This document shows positions 26,346-34,635 of a stretch of 64,000 nt of DNA, one piece after another (the first letter of the stretch is position 1; each line of letters begins with the position of its first letter). Origin of the DNA: Rhodobacterales bacterium. Its GTDB lineage: Bacteria; Pseudomonadota; Alphaproteobacteria; Rhodobacterales; Rhodobacteraceae. Below the pieces are notes generated by a model. The model was given only the letters and a program-made list of their open reading frames with translations. It was not told the origin of the DNA and did not search any database. Where the stretch lies: assembly GCA_002746935.1 (NCBI GenBank), contig PDRW01000039.1, positions 38,264-102,263 on the forward strand, written 5' to 3'. A program made the translations under genes and the position numbers.

Positions 26346-26981
26346 TCAGACGAAATCCGGTGTCAGCCGGGCGACCAGCATCCGGAACGGCACCAGCGCC
26401 ATGAGGGCCAGCGTGAGTTTCACCATCCAGTCGGCGAAGCCGAGGCTGACCCAGAGCGGCACAACCGGGCCGAAGCCGAGGAAGGGCACCGCCTCCCAGG
26501 CCCAGTTCACCGCCGCGTCCGCCTCCGGGCCAAACAGCGTGACCGAGGCCGAAAACGCGATGGTGAAGAACAGCACGGTGTCGAGCACGGACCCTGCGAT
26601 GGTCGAGACCAGCGGCGCGCGCCACCAGCGGCCCTGGCGGAAGGCGTCAAACACCGCCACGTCGAGCAATTGCGCGGTGAGGAAGGCCACGCCCGAGGCC
26701 ACCGCCACCCGCAGCGCCACCGCCGGATAGGTGAAGCCGTCGCCGGTGAGCATGATCTGGCTGCCGATCACCGAGCAGACGACACCGACGAGAAACCCGG
26801 CGAGCACCACCTTGCGGGCGGCGGCGGGGCCATAGACGCGGTTCATCACGTCGGTCACCAGAAAGGCGACCGGATAGGTGAGCGCGCCCCAGGTCAGCCA
26901 TTGGCCGAGCAGGAATTGCACCAGAATGTTGGAGGCCACCACAACCGTGGCCATGGCGAGAACGCCGTAGAGAATACGCAT
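26346..26981 (-). CDS. yhhQ: Queuosine precursor transporter, YhhQ/VUT family
   Basis: Inner-membrane protein of 211 residues with about six helices, similar to YhhQ, the importer of preQ0/preQ1 for tRNA queuosine synthesis. Recognisable pieces are ALTYPVAFLVTDVMNRVYGP and the internal LDTVLFFTIAF. The ATG at 26981 is preferred over a TTG at 27002. No preQ1 riboswitch sequence was recognised in the upstream 160 bases, which only contain a CTCTCG-N2-CGAGAG inverted repeat at 27019-27032. Confidence 0.88.
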   Translation of the reverse strand: MRILYGVLAMATVVVASNILVQFLLGQWLTWGALTYPVAFLVTDVMNRVYGPAAARKVVLAGFLVGVVCSVIGSQIMLTGDGFTYPAVALRVAVASGVAFLTAQLLDVAVFDAFRQGRWWRAPLVSTIAGSVLDTVLFFTIAFSASVTLFGPEADAAVNWAWEAVPFLGFGPVVPLWVSLGFADWMVKLTLALMALVPFRMLVARLTPDFV

Positions 26982-27161
26982 ATGTCTGATCCGTTTTGAC
27001 AAGGTTGCGGAGACTTGTCTCTCGTGCGAGAGCGCTGCCGTTTACGCCGGGGGGCGGGGGCGGTCAAGTCATTCGGGCAGCAGTTGCTCGGCGAATCCGG
27101 TCTTCCGAAAACACCGCTGCCGCCGGAGTGAACCGCTGCCGCCCCGGGGCGTCGCGCAGGA

Positions 27162-28085
27162 TCAGGGCGCGGCGAGCACGGAGGCGCATTGGCCCGGCAG
27201 ATCGTCAAGCGTGAGCGGCTTTTTCGGCGGCGCGGGCCTGGCGTCCGGGTCGGGCGGCGGCGGGTTGAGGATACGGTCGACCCAGCCCTCGGCCTCCTTG
27301 CAGCCGTCACCCGGCGGCGGCGGCGGCTGGTCAACGCAAGCCCCGTCGCCCTTCGGGCAGGAAAGCCGGACGTGGAAATGGTAGTGATGCCCATACCAGG
27401 GCCGGATCTTGCGCAGCCATTCCCGGTTGCCGGTCTCGTGTTCGCACATCCAGACCTTGGCGCCGGGAAAGACGAAGATCCGTGCGACGCCCGGGTCCGA
27501 AGCCGCGGCCTTCAGCACCTCCATGTGGCTCTCGGTCCAGTTGTCGCCGACATAGGCACCCCTGGCCCGCCGGGTCGAGATCGAGGAGAGGTTTTCGCGT
27601 TCGGTGGCGGTGAGGTCGAGCCGTTTCGGCGGCAGCATCCAGATATCGGCGTCGAGCCCGATCTGGTGGCTGGCATGTCCCGACGACATCGGCCCGCCCC
27701 GCGGCTGGCTCATGTCGCCGATGTAGAGCCCTTCCCAGCCGGGGATCCGCGCCACCTTCGCCGACAGCCGTTTGACATAGTCGATCAGCACCGGATGGCC
27801 CCAGTTGCGGTTGCGGCTGAGGCGCATCGCCTGCCAAGTGGGGCCGGTCTCGGGCAGTTGCTCGGCCCCGGCGAGACAGCCTTTGGCGTAGCTGCCGAAG
27901 CTCTCGGATTGCTGCGCCGAGGGGGTCGCCACCGGCCCGAACAGCGCCTTTGCGGGCTCCCCGGAGGTCGACACCCGCAGTTTCGTCGCCCGTGGCAGGC
28001 CGTTGCCCTCGCCGGCGCCGCCGGACGGGCTCATGCAGCCCGTGAGCGCCAGCCCGAGTGCCAGAATGATCGCAAATCCACGCAT
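27162..28085 (-). CDS. mepA: Penicillin-insensitive murein DD-endopeptidase MepA
   Basis: Cuts D-Ala-meso-DAP cross-links in peptidoglycan. The 307-residue protein begins with a lipoprotein-type signal (LTGC, Cys17), so it is likely anchored to the outer membrane. Zn-binding motifs of the LAS metallopeptidases are visible in SSGHASHQIGLDADIW and in GHHYHFHVRLSCP. A proline-rich segment (QPPPPPGD) lies after the catalytic part. Its start follows the MFS gene stop by a single base, so the two are probably co-transcribed. Confidence 0.93.
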   Translation of the reverse strand: MRGFAIILALGLALTGCMSPSGGAGEGNGLPRATKLRVSTSGEPAKALFGPVATPSAQQSESFGSYAKGCLAGAEQLPETGPTWQAMRLSRNRNWGHPVLIDYVKRLSAKVARIPGWEGLYIGDMSQPRGGPMSSGHASHQIGLDADIWMLPPKRLDLTATERENLSSISTRRARGAYVGDNWTESHMEVLKAAASDPGVARIFVFPGAKVWMCEHETGNREWLRKIRPWYGHHYHFHVRLSCPKGDGACVDQPPPPPGDGCKEAEGWVDRILNPPPPDPDARPAPPKKPLTLDDLPGQCASVLAAP

Positions 28086-28086
28086 G

Positions 28087-29469
28087 TCAGCCCCTTTCGC
28101 CATCGGGTTTGACCCAGACTAGCAGCAACAGCCCCAGAAGGAACAGCCCGATCAGCGGCGAGACCCCGAGCCGTGCCGAGCCGGTCATGGTGGTGACGGT
28201 GCCGATCAGTGCCGGCGCGATGAAGGCCGTGGCCCGTCCCGACAGCCCGTAGAGCCCGAAGCTCTCGGTCGGCGCCTCCGGGTCGGCATGGCGCACCATC
28301 AGCGTCCGCGAGGCGGCTTGCAGCGTGCCGCCCATGCCGCCGATCAATATGCCGCAGATGAAGAACACGATGTCGGGGAGGTTCGAGCCTTCGGCCAGCG
28401 CAATGCCGAAGATCGCCTCGCGGCTCATGAACAGCACCGTGGCCACCACCCCGGTCAGCACCAGGATCGAGACGAAAATCACCGGTTTCGGGCCGATCGC
28501 GGCGTCGATCCGGCCGCCGATCCAGGAAAACAGCGCCGAGGAAATCAGCGCCATGATGCCGAACACCCCGACCAGCGTGAGGTTCCAGTCGAGCACCAGC
28601 GCCGCATAGACGCCGCCGAAGCCATAAAGCCCGTTGAGCGCGTCGCGGTAGAACATCGAGCTGAGCAGAAACGCCCCGAGCGAGCGTTTGCGCACCACCG
28701 ATTTCAGCGCGTCGCGGATGATGCCGAGGGCGGCGGCGAAGGCGATGCGTCTGCCCGTGGGCCGGTCGTGGACCCACATGAAATAGGGGATCATGAAGAC
28801 CACATACCACAGCGCCGAAAACGGCCCCACGGCGCGGGTGCCCTCCCACGTGGTCGCGTCGAGCAGGCCGAAGCCCGGAGCGAGCCCGGCAAGCGTCCGT
28901 CCGCCGGGCTGTTCGACGAAGAACACCAGCATGATCGCCAGCGACACCAGCCCGCCGACATAGCCGAACGCAAAGCCCGACCCCGACACCTTGCCGATCT
29001 CGCTGTCCTCCACCAGCCCGGGCAACTGGGCGTTGACGAAGATCAGCGCGAATTCCACGCCCACCATGCCGAGCCCGAAGAAGACAAGCATCGTCCAGGC
29101 GTTGGCGCCATGGGGATCGGTGAACCAGAGCGCGGCCGAGCCGACCGCGACCATCGCCGAAAAGGCATGGACCCAGGGCCGCCTTTGCCCCGACGAATCC
29201 GCCATCGCCCCCATGACCGGCCCGCCGAAGCCGATGACAAGGCCGGTGATCGTCAGCGCCAGCGACCACAGCGCCTGCGCCTGCGCATCGGCGACGCTCT
29301 CGCCGAGCCCGGTGCTTCTGAAAAACGCCGCCGCGGCCACGGCGAAGAACGGGCCGTAGACGAAGGTCACCAGCAGGGTGTGATAGGGCTGGCTGGCCCA
29401 TTCGAACCACCACCACCCCCAGATCCGCCGCTTCACCGATACCTCAGCCACGCCCATCGCCAAGCCCAT
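28087..29469 (-). CDS. MFS transporter, UMF/Atg22-like permease
   Basis: Twelve-helix membrane transporter of 460 residues. The region WGWWWFEWASQPYHTLLVTFVYGPFFA near the N-terminus and the loop GGPVMGAMADSSGQRRPW match the UMF1/Atg22 branch of the major facilitator superfamily, whose known members export amino acids or are uncharacterised. The GGAGG upstream is very close to the ATG at 29469, and the ATG at 29457 is an alternative start. It is followed without a gap by mepA. The substrate is unknown. Confidence 0.85.
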   Translation of the reverse strand: MGLAMGVAEVSVKRRIWGWWWFEWASQPYHTLLVTFVYGPFFAVAAAAFFRSTGLGESVADAQAQALWSLALTITGLVIGFGGPVMGAMADSSGQRRPWVHAFSAMVAVGSAALWFTDPHGANAWTMLVFFGLGMVGVEFALIFVNAQLPGLVEDSEIGKVSGSGFAFGYVGGLVSLAIMLVFFVEQPGGRTLAGLAPGFGLLDATTWEGTRAVGPFSALWYVVFMIPYFMWVHDRPTGRRIAFAAALGIIRDALKSVVRKRSLGAFLLSSMFYRDALNGLYGFGGVYAALVLDWNLTLVGVFGIMALISSALFSWIGGRIDAAIGPKPVIFVSILVLTGVVATVLFMSREAIFGIALAEGSNLPDIVFFICGILIGGMGGTLQAASRTLMVRHADPEAPTESFGLYGLSGRATAFIAPALIGTVTTMTGSARLGVSPLIGLFLLGLLLLVWVKPDGERG

Positions 29470-29528
29470 GCCTCCCGTTTCGCGTGACAGAACACCAAAC
29501 CTGCCCTTGCAGCAAGCCCCGGCGGCTT

Positions 29529-30059
29529 TCAGCGTTCCGGCGGCCAGGGCCGCTTTGCTTCCGCCGCGATCCAGGCGGCCACCCAGTCCGGCAGCTCCGG
29601 CGAGGCGGTGTCGGCGCCCATGGCCTCCAGCACCCGTTCCGGCGCCACGATGCCGTCCTTCGAGGTCACCGCCGAGCGGATCAGCGCCTGGGTGGTGCAG
29701 GTCTCGCCCTTCCACATGGTCTGGTCGACATAGATGAACCGTCCGTCATGGCCGACCCCGCGCGAGCGCATCTCCACCCGGTCGAACAGCCGGATCCGCT
29801 GGCGGTAACGCACGCTCACCCCGGCCACGGTGATCCCCCAGCCGTTTTCGCGCATCGCGCTCACCATGCCGTTGCGCCAGGCGAGCGGCATCCGGCCGAG
29901 GTCGAACAGGGTGAGCGTGCGGCCGTTGTTGAGCTCCATCCACAGATCGAGATCCCAGGGCCAGCAGATGTGAGAGCTGACATGGGTGCCCCAGACCGGC
30001 AGGCTGCCGGCCCGCGCGTGCAGGGCGAGTTCCTTGAGCATTCGAACGACTGGATACAT
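29529..30059 (-). CDS. Acyl-CoA thioesterase-like hotdog-fold protein
   Basis: A 176-residue protein with the hotdog fold of the 4-hydroxybenzoyl-CoA thioesterase type. Recognisable parts are the DLDLWMELNNGRTLTLFDLGRMP helix and the strands GVSVRYRQRIRLFDRVEMRSRGVGHDGRFIYVDQTMWK. The substrate is not predictable. It starts just after a run of 12-bp tandem repeats on the minus strand and precedes the MFS gene in the same direction. Confidence 0.8.
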   Translation of the reverse strand: MYPVVRMLKELALHARAGSLPVWGTHVSSHICWPWDLDLWMELNNGRTLTLFDLGRMPLAWRNGMVSAMRENGWGITVAGVSVRYRQRIRLFDRVEMRSRGVGHDGRFIYVDQTMWKGETCTTQALIRSAVTSKDGIVAPERVLEAMGADTASPELPDWVAAWIAAEAKRPWPPER

Positions 30060-30100
30060 GGGCGCCTCCGTTTGCCGTCTCCCTGCCTGCCTGCGTCGCC

Positions 30101-30159
30101 CCCGTCAACTGGCCCGTCAACTGGCCCGTCAACTGGCCCGTCAACTGCCGGGCCTTGCG
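30101..30159. repeat. 12-bp tandem repeat, unit CCCGTCAACTGG
   Basis: Four exact copies and one 11-base copy of CCCGTCAACTGG lie in the divergent region between the thioesterase (minus) and yggT (plus) genes. Each copy contains the motif GTCAACTGG. They start about 40 bases upstream of the thioesterase start and end about 50 bases before yggT. Confidence 0.9.
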
Positions 30160-30211
30160 AAGATGCCGCCAACCCCCTAGATCGCACCCAGAAACAACAC
30201 CGGGAGTGCCC

Positions 30212-30526
30212 ATGCTGTCGCCCTTCGTCGCCACGCTTTTCCAGCTTTTCATTCTGGTGCTCGGCATCGTCTGGTTCATCGTGATCGCGCATGTCGTGGT
30301 CTCCTGGCTGGTGAATTTCCAGGTGCTCAACATGCGCCAGCCGCTGGTGAGCCAGATCTGGTACGGGCTCGAACGGCTGGTCGAGCCGATGTACCGGCCG
30401 ATCCGTCGCTATATGCCCGATCTCGGCGGCATCGACCTCGCGCCGCTGGTGGTGCTTGTGGTGCTGTTCTTCGTGCGCAACCTCGCCACCAATTATTATT
30501 ACGCCTATGGCGGCTCGGGGTTCTGA
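30212..30526 (+). CDS. YggT family membrane protein
   Basis: A 104-residue inner-membrane protein with two hydrophobic hairpin regions, the layout of the YggT/Ycf19 family. Conserved pieces are VVSWLVNFQVLNMRQPLVSQIWYGLERLVEPMYRPIRRYMPDLGGIDLAPLVVL. Family members have been linked to osmotic shock and to membrane or division-site organisation, but no function is settled. The ATG at 30212 is preceded by GGGAG. Confidence 0.93.
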   Translation: MLSPFVATLFQLFILVLGIVWFIVIAHVVVSWLVNFQVLNMRQPLVSQIWYGLERLVEPMYRPIRRYMPDLGGIDLAPLVVLVVLFFVRNLATNYYYAYGGSGF

Positions 30527-30591
30527 CTTGCGGGGGCCCGGCCCGCGTCAGGCCCCGCCCGGCCCCGCCTGAAATCCCCGCCTCAAGCCTC

Positions 30592-32640
30592 ATGCCCCGC
30601 GATCTCGACCTCCTGCAATCGGTCTTCGGATACGACAGCTTCCGCCCCGGCCAGGGCGAGATCGTCGCCGCGGTGACGGCCGGGCAGAACAGTCTCGCGA
30701 TCATGCCCACCGGCGGCGGCAAGTCGCTCTGCTTCCAGCTGCCGGCGCTGTTGCGCGAGGGCGTGACGCTGGTGATCTCGCCGCTGATCGCGCTGATGCG
30801 CGATCAGGTGCGTGCGCTGCGGGCGGTGGGGGTCGAGGCCGGGGCGCTCACCTCCGGCAATACCGAAGAGGAGACCGCAGAGGTCTTTGCCGGCTTGCGC
30901 GACGGTCGGCTGAAACTGCTCTACATGGCGCCCGAACGCCTCGCCTCCGGCGCCACGCTCGCCCTGTTGCGCAACCATGTCACCCTGATCGCCGTCGACG
31001 AGGCCCATTGCGTCAGCCAGTGGGGCCATGATTTCCGTCCCGATTACCTGCGCATCGGCGAGCTGCGCCGCGCCCTCGGGGTGCCGCTCGCCGCCTTCAC
31101 CGCAACCGCCGATGCCGACACCCGCGCCGAGATCGTCGCCCGTCTGTTCGACGGCACCGCGCCCCAGACCTTCCTGCGCGGTTTCGACCGGCCCAACCTC
31201 CACCTTGCCTTCGCGGTGAAAGACAGGCCACGGGCGCAGATCCTCGAGTTTGCCGGGGCGCGCAAGGGGCAGTCCGGCATCGTCTACACCGCCACCCGCG
31301 CCAAGACCGAGACCCTCGCCCGGGCGCTGAGCGAGGCCGGCCACCGCGCCACCGCGTACCATGCGGGCATGGAGGCCGATGCCCGCCGCGAGGTCGAACG
31401 CCGCTTCCAGCAGGAGGACGGGCTGATCGTGGTGGCGACCGTGGCCTTCGGCATGGGTATCGACAAGCCCGACATCCGCTGGGTGGCCCATGCGGATCTG
31501 CCGAAGTCGATCGAGGCCTATTATCAGGAGATCGGCCGCGCCGGGCGCGATGGTGCACCGGCCGACACGCTGACCCTGTTCGGGCCGGACGACATCCGCC
31601 TGCGCCGCGCCCAGATCGACGAAGGCCTCGCCCCCGAAACCCATCGCGCCGCCGACCACGCCCGGCTCAACGCCCTGCTGGGCCTCGCCGAAACCCCCCA
31701 TTGCCGCCGCCAGGCGCTGCTGGGCTATTTCGGCGAAACGGCCGCAGCTTGCGGCAATTGCGACACCTGCAAAAGCCCGCCCGAGACCTTCGACGGCACC
31801 ATCCCGGCGATGAAGGCGCTCTCGGCGGCGCTGCGCACCGACGAATCCTTCGGTGCGGGCCACCTGATCGACATTCTCACCGGCCACGAGACCGAGCGCA
31901 CCCGCGCCCGCCGCCACCACGATCTGCCCACATGGGGTGTCGGGCAGGAGCTGAGCCGGCGCGAATGGCAGGCGGTGTTCCGCCAGATGATGGGGCTCGA
32001 TCTGCTGCGCCCGGACCCTTCCCGTCACGGGGCGCTCCGGGTCACCCGCAAGGCGCATCCGGTGCTTCGGGGCGAAGACCGCGTGACCTTCCGCCGCGAC
32101 ATCTTCCAGAAAGCAAAGAAACCGCGCCCGGCGGTGAAAATGCTGGTGTCGGAAGAAGATGCGCCGCTGCTTTCGGCGCTGAAGGCCAAACGGCGCGCGC
32201 TTGCGGAGGCGCAACGGGTGCCGGCCTATGTGGTGTTTACCGACCGGACGCTGATCGAGATGGCCGAGACCCGCCCCGCGACGCTCGACGAGATGGCGCG
32301 GATCTCGGGCGTCGGGGCGAAGAAGCTCGAGACCTACGGGCGCGTCTTCCTCGAGGTGATTGCGGGTGCCGGGGTGGCGGAGGTCCATCCGGCGCGGCGC
32401 AAGCTCGCGGGCCGCGAGGCGGGGCCGCTCTACGACCGGCTTCAGGCGGCCGCAATCGAGCTGGCCCGGGGGGCCGACGGCACCGCGAAACCGCTGTCGC
32501 TCTCCGCCTCGGCGCTGCGCCATGTGGCCGAACGGCGGCCGGGGTCGGAAGCGGAGCTCGCCCGCCTGCCGGGCATGGACGAGGCCCGCGCGCGGCGCTT
32601 CGGTCCGGCTTTCCTCGATATTCTGGCGGAGGAGGCCTGA
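30592..32640 (+). CDS. recQ: ATP-dependent DNA helicase RecQ
   Basis: 3'-5' DNA helicase for recombination and repair, 682 residues. It begins FGYDSFRPGQGEIV with Walker A PTGGGKS (residues 39-45), and has DEAHCVSQWGHDFRP near residue 135. Next come the RecQ zinc-binding cysteines (CRRQALLGYFGETAAACGNCDTC near 370-395) and a winged-helix domain. One clear HRDC domain (about 520-597) is followed by a second, degenerate HRDC-like block up to the end (LPGMDEARARRFG). This is longer than the single-HRDC E. coli enzyme. Confidence 0.95.
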   Translation: MPRDLDLLQSVFGYDSFRPGQGEIVAAVTAGQNSLAIMPTGGGKSLCFQLPALLREGVTLVISPLIALMRDQVRALRAVGVEAGALTSGNTEEETAEVFAGLRDGRLKLLYMAPERLASGATLALLRNHVTLIAVDEAHCVSQWGHDFRPDYLRIGELRRALGVPLAAFTATADADTRAEIVARLFDGTAPQTFLRGFDRPNLHLAFAVKDRPRAQILEFAGARKGQSGIVYTATRAKTETLARALSEAGHRATAYHAGMEADARREVERRFQQEDGLIVVATVAFGMGIDKPDIRWVAHADLPKSIEAYYQEIGRAGRDGAPADTLTLFGPDDIRLRRAQIDEGLAPETHRAADHARLNALLGLAETPHCRRQALLGYFGETAAACGNCDTCKSPPETFDGTIPAMKALSAALRTDESFGAGHLIDILTGHETERTRARRHHDLPTWGVGQELSRREWQAVFRQMMGLDLLRPDPSRHGALRVTRKAHPVLRGEDRVTFRRDIFQKAKKPRPAVKMLVSEEDAPLLSALKAKRRALAEAQRVPAYVVFTDRTLIEMAETRPATLDEMARISGVGAKKLETYGRVFLEVIAGAGVAEVHPARRKLAGREAGPLYDRLQAAAIELARGADGTAKPLSLSASALRHVAERRPGSEAELARLPGMDEARARRFGPAFLDILAEEA

Positions 32641-32737
32641 GGCTCCCCCAACAACAGACCCGGCTTCGCACCGCGCTCTTCGCCATGCTTGCCGTGAAGG
32701 CAAGAGGTGAATGCCTCCCTGACGGATTGACCCAGGC

Positions 32738-33196
32738 CTATCCCGGGTCTTTTGGAACGAGAAGGAACCGTGGTCCCTCACCTTCGTTCCCGGCGGTATC
32801 GTTTGGGTTGTACAGGGCGCAGTTTTCCAGGCTCAGACAGCCGCAGCCAATGCAGCCATCCAGCCGGTCGCGCAGCCGTTCGAGCTCCGAGATGCGCGCA
32901 TCCAGATCTTCGCGGATTGCGGCGGAGATTTTTGCCCAGTCGCCGGCCGTGGGAGTGCGCTTGTCGGGCAGATCATGCAGCCAGAGGCGGATCCGCGCGA
33001 GCGGAAAGCCGAGTTTCTGGGCGATCATCACGAAGGACAGGCGCCGGATGTCGGAGCGCAGAAACCGGCGCTGCCCGGAAGCCGTCCGCTCCGGCGCCAC
33101 CAGCCCCTCCTCTTCGTAGTAGCGGATCGCCGAATGCGCGAGCCCGGTCCGCCGTGCCACCTGCCCGATCCCGATCTCTGCCTTGCGGTCCGCCAT
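32738..33196 (-). CDS. soxR: Redox-sensitive transcriptional activator SoxR
   Basis: MerR-family regulator of 152 residues that responds to redox-cycling compounds through a 2Fe-2S cluster. The N-terminal helix-turn-helix is IGIGQVARRTGLAHSAIRYYEEEGL. The cluster ligands are Cys115, Cys118, Cys120 and Cys126 (CIGCGCLSLENC). The start at 33196 is the normal SoxR start; a longer frame has no homology. It is divergent from a VOC gene over a near-perfect SoxR box. Confidence 0.96.
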   Translation of the reverse strand: MADRKAEIGIGQVARRTGLAHSAIRYYEEEGLVAPERTASGQRRFLRSDIRRLSFVMIAQKLGFPLARIRLWLHDLPDKRTPTAGDWAKISAAIREDLDARISELERLRDRLDGCIGCGCLSLENCALYNPNDTAGNEGEGPRFLLVPKDPG

Positions 33197-33210
33197 CACA
33201 TACCCCTTGA

Positions 33211-33228
33211 GCTCAAGTTCACTTGAGG
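33211..33228. promoter_or_regulatory. SoxR box between soxR and the VOC gene
   Basis: The inverted repeat CTCAAGT/ACTTGAG with a two-base centre matches the 18-bp E. coli soxS operator at 16 of 18 positions. It lies 14 bases upstream of the soxR start and about 43 bases before the VOC gene, so it likely controls the VOC gene and perhaps soxR itself. Confidence 0.85.
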
Positions 33229-33270
33229 AATTACACGAAACCTCCATGACATCGAATCAAGGAGAAAACC

Positions 33271-33648
33271 ATGTCCCGTCTGGAACATGTGAACATCACC
33301 GTCCGCGACCCGGCCACCACCGCAGCCTGGCTGTCCGACGTCTTCGGCTGGAAGACCCGCTGGAGTGGCAGCAGCATCCACGGAGGCACCTCCTGGCATG
33401 TGGGCGGGGCGGAGGATTATGTGGCGCTCTACACGCCGCCGACACCCACCCGGGCGACGCCGGAGAGCTATTATATCCATGGCGGGCTCAACCATGTCGG
33501 CATCGTGGTGGACGATCTCGACGCGGTGGAGGCGCGTGTAAAGGCGGCGGGGTTCGAGCCTTTCAACCACGCCGATTATGAGCCGGGACGGCGGTTCTAT
33601 TTCCGCGATGGCGACGGGATCGAATGGGAGGTGGTGAGCTACCGGTGA
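33271..33648 (+). CDS. VOC-family (glyoxalase/bleomycin resistance-like) protein, probable SoxR target
   Basis: A 125-residue vicinal-oxygen-chelate protein. It has two babbabb-type modules, with LEHVNITVRDPATTAAWLSDVFGWKT at the N-terminus and LNHVGIVVDDLDAVEARVKAAGFEP in the second half. Possible metal ligands are His6 and Glu-containing GIEWEVVSY at the C-terminus. The SoxR box suggests induction by redox-active compounds. The substrate is unknown. Confidence 0.88.
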   Translation: MSRLEHVNITVRDPATTAAWLSDVFGWKTRWSGSSIHGGTSWHVGGAEDYVALYTPPTPTRATPESYYIHGGLNHVGIVVDDLDAVEARVKAAGFEPFNHADYEPGRRFYFRDGDGIEWEVVSYR

Positions 33649-33657
33649 GGCCGGCCC

Positions 33658-33675
33658 GGGGGGTTTTGCACCCCC
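33658..33675 (+). terminator. G5/C5 hairpin of the common Rhodobacterales intergenic type
   Basis: GGGGG and CCCCC pair around TTTTGCA just after the VOC gene, followed by a CGGACCCCTGCAGAGTATTT stretch. Similar hairpin-plus-GAGTATTT sequences recur between genes in Rhodobacterales genomes. It probably acts as a transcript end or processing signal. Confidence 0.5.
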
Positions 33676-33769
33676 GGACCCCTGCAGAGTATTTCTTCCA
33701 GGAAAAGAGGCGGTTTCGTCTCGGGGAAACAGGCGCTACCCTCCGCCGCAAGCCGCATTGGAGACCCGC

Positions 33770-34558
33770 ATGAGCTTTACCCTCGCCACCTGGAATATCA
33801 ACTCGGTCCGGCTGCGGGCCGGTCTTGTGGAACGTTTGATGCGGGAAGAGGGGCCGGATGTGCTCTGCCTTCAGGAATGCAAGAGCCCGGTGGAGAAGAT
33901 GCCGCTCGAGGGGTTTGCCGCGCTTGGCTATGCCCATGTGGTCGCGCGCGGGCAGAAGGGCTACAACGGGGTTGCGATCCTGTCGAAGCTGCCGCTGGAG
34001 GACATGGGCGACATGGATTTCGCCGGGCTCGGGCAGGCGCGGCACGCGGCGGCGCGGCTGGAAAACGGCGTGGTGATTCACAATTTCTATGTGCCCGCGG
34101 GGGGCGACAAGCCCGACAGGGCGGTGAACGAGAAGTTTGGCCAGAAGCTCGACTATCTCACCGGGATGCGCGACTGGTTCCGTTCGGAGCGGTTTGAGAG
34201 GACCATTCTGGTGGGTGATCTCAACATTGCGCCGCGCGAAGACGATGTGTGGAACCACAAGCAGCTGTTGAAAGTGGTCAGCCATACGCCGGTCGAGGTG
34301 GAGCATCTGGCGGAGGTGCAGGAGGCGGGCGGCTGGGTCGACATCACCCGCAAGGACATCCCCGAGGGCGCGCTGTATTCGTGGTGGTCCTACCGGTCGC
34401 CCAACTGGGATGCGGCCGACAAGGGGCGGCGGCTCGATCATGTCTGGGCGACGGCGGATATTGCTGCGGCGGGCCATGGCAGCCGGGTGTTGCGCGACGT
34501 GCGCGGCTGGGAGAAGCCGTCGGACCATGCGCCGGTTTTTGCGACGTTCGATCTTTAG
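33770..34558 (+). CDS. xthA: Exodeoxyribonuclease III / AP endonuclease XthA
   Basis: Base-excision-repair nuclease of 262 residues. The family motifs LATWNINSVR, LCLQECKSP (catalytic Glu), YNGVAILSK, FYVPAGG, VGDLNIAP, DKGRRLDHVW and the C-terminal SDHAPVF are all present. The start at 33770 (MSFTLATWN) is preferred over an in-frame ATG four codons upstream. The gene ends at a nested palindrome shared with the downstream minus-strand gene. Confidence 0.95.
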   Translation: MSFTLATWNINSVRLRAGLVERLMREEGPDVLCLQECKSPVEKMPLEGFAALGYAHVVARGQKGYNGVAILSKLPLEDMGDMDFAGLGQARHAAARLENGVVIHNFYVPAGGDKPDRAVNEKFGQKLDYLTGMRDWFRSERFERTILVGDLNIAPREDDVWNHKQLLKVVSHTPVEVEHLAEVQEAGGWVDITRKDIPEGALYSWWSYRSPNWDAADKGRRLDHVWATADIAAAGHGSRVLRDVRGWEKPSDHAPVFATFDL

Positions 34559-34580
34559 AGCAGAAATCGCTAAATCTGAA

Positions 34581-34635
34581 TCAAAATTCTCTGCCTCTCA
34601 ATCAGCATCCTGCTGATTTCGAACGTGAATTTTGA
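34581..34635. repeat. Nested palindrome after xthA
   Basis: The outer arms TCAAAATTC (34581-34589) and GAATTTTGA (34627-34635) enclose a second hairpin AATCAGCA-TCC-TGCTGATT (34600-34618). Both are perfect. The block is AT-rich. The stop codon of the minus-strand SGNH hydrolase lies inside it, so it appears to have replaced that gene's normal end. It may also serve as a terminator for xthA. Confidence 0.8.

Noticed and set aside
27003-27161. PreQ1 riboswitch ahead of the YhhQ-type transporter gene
   Set aside because: No preQ1 consensus (aptamer hairpin plus A-rich tail) was found; only a short inverted repeat is present.
30101-30159. CRISPR or iteron array
   Set aside because: The copies are contiguous 12-mers with no spacers, and no cas or rep gene is present.
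30583-32781. 732-residue minus-strand frame opposite recQ
   Set aside because: RecQ motifs on the plus strand are complete. The antisense protein has no domain.
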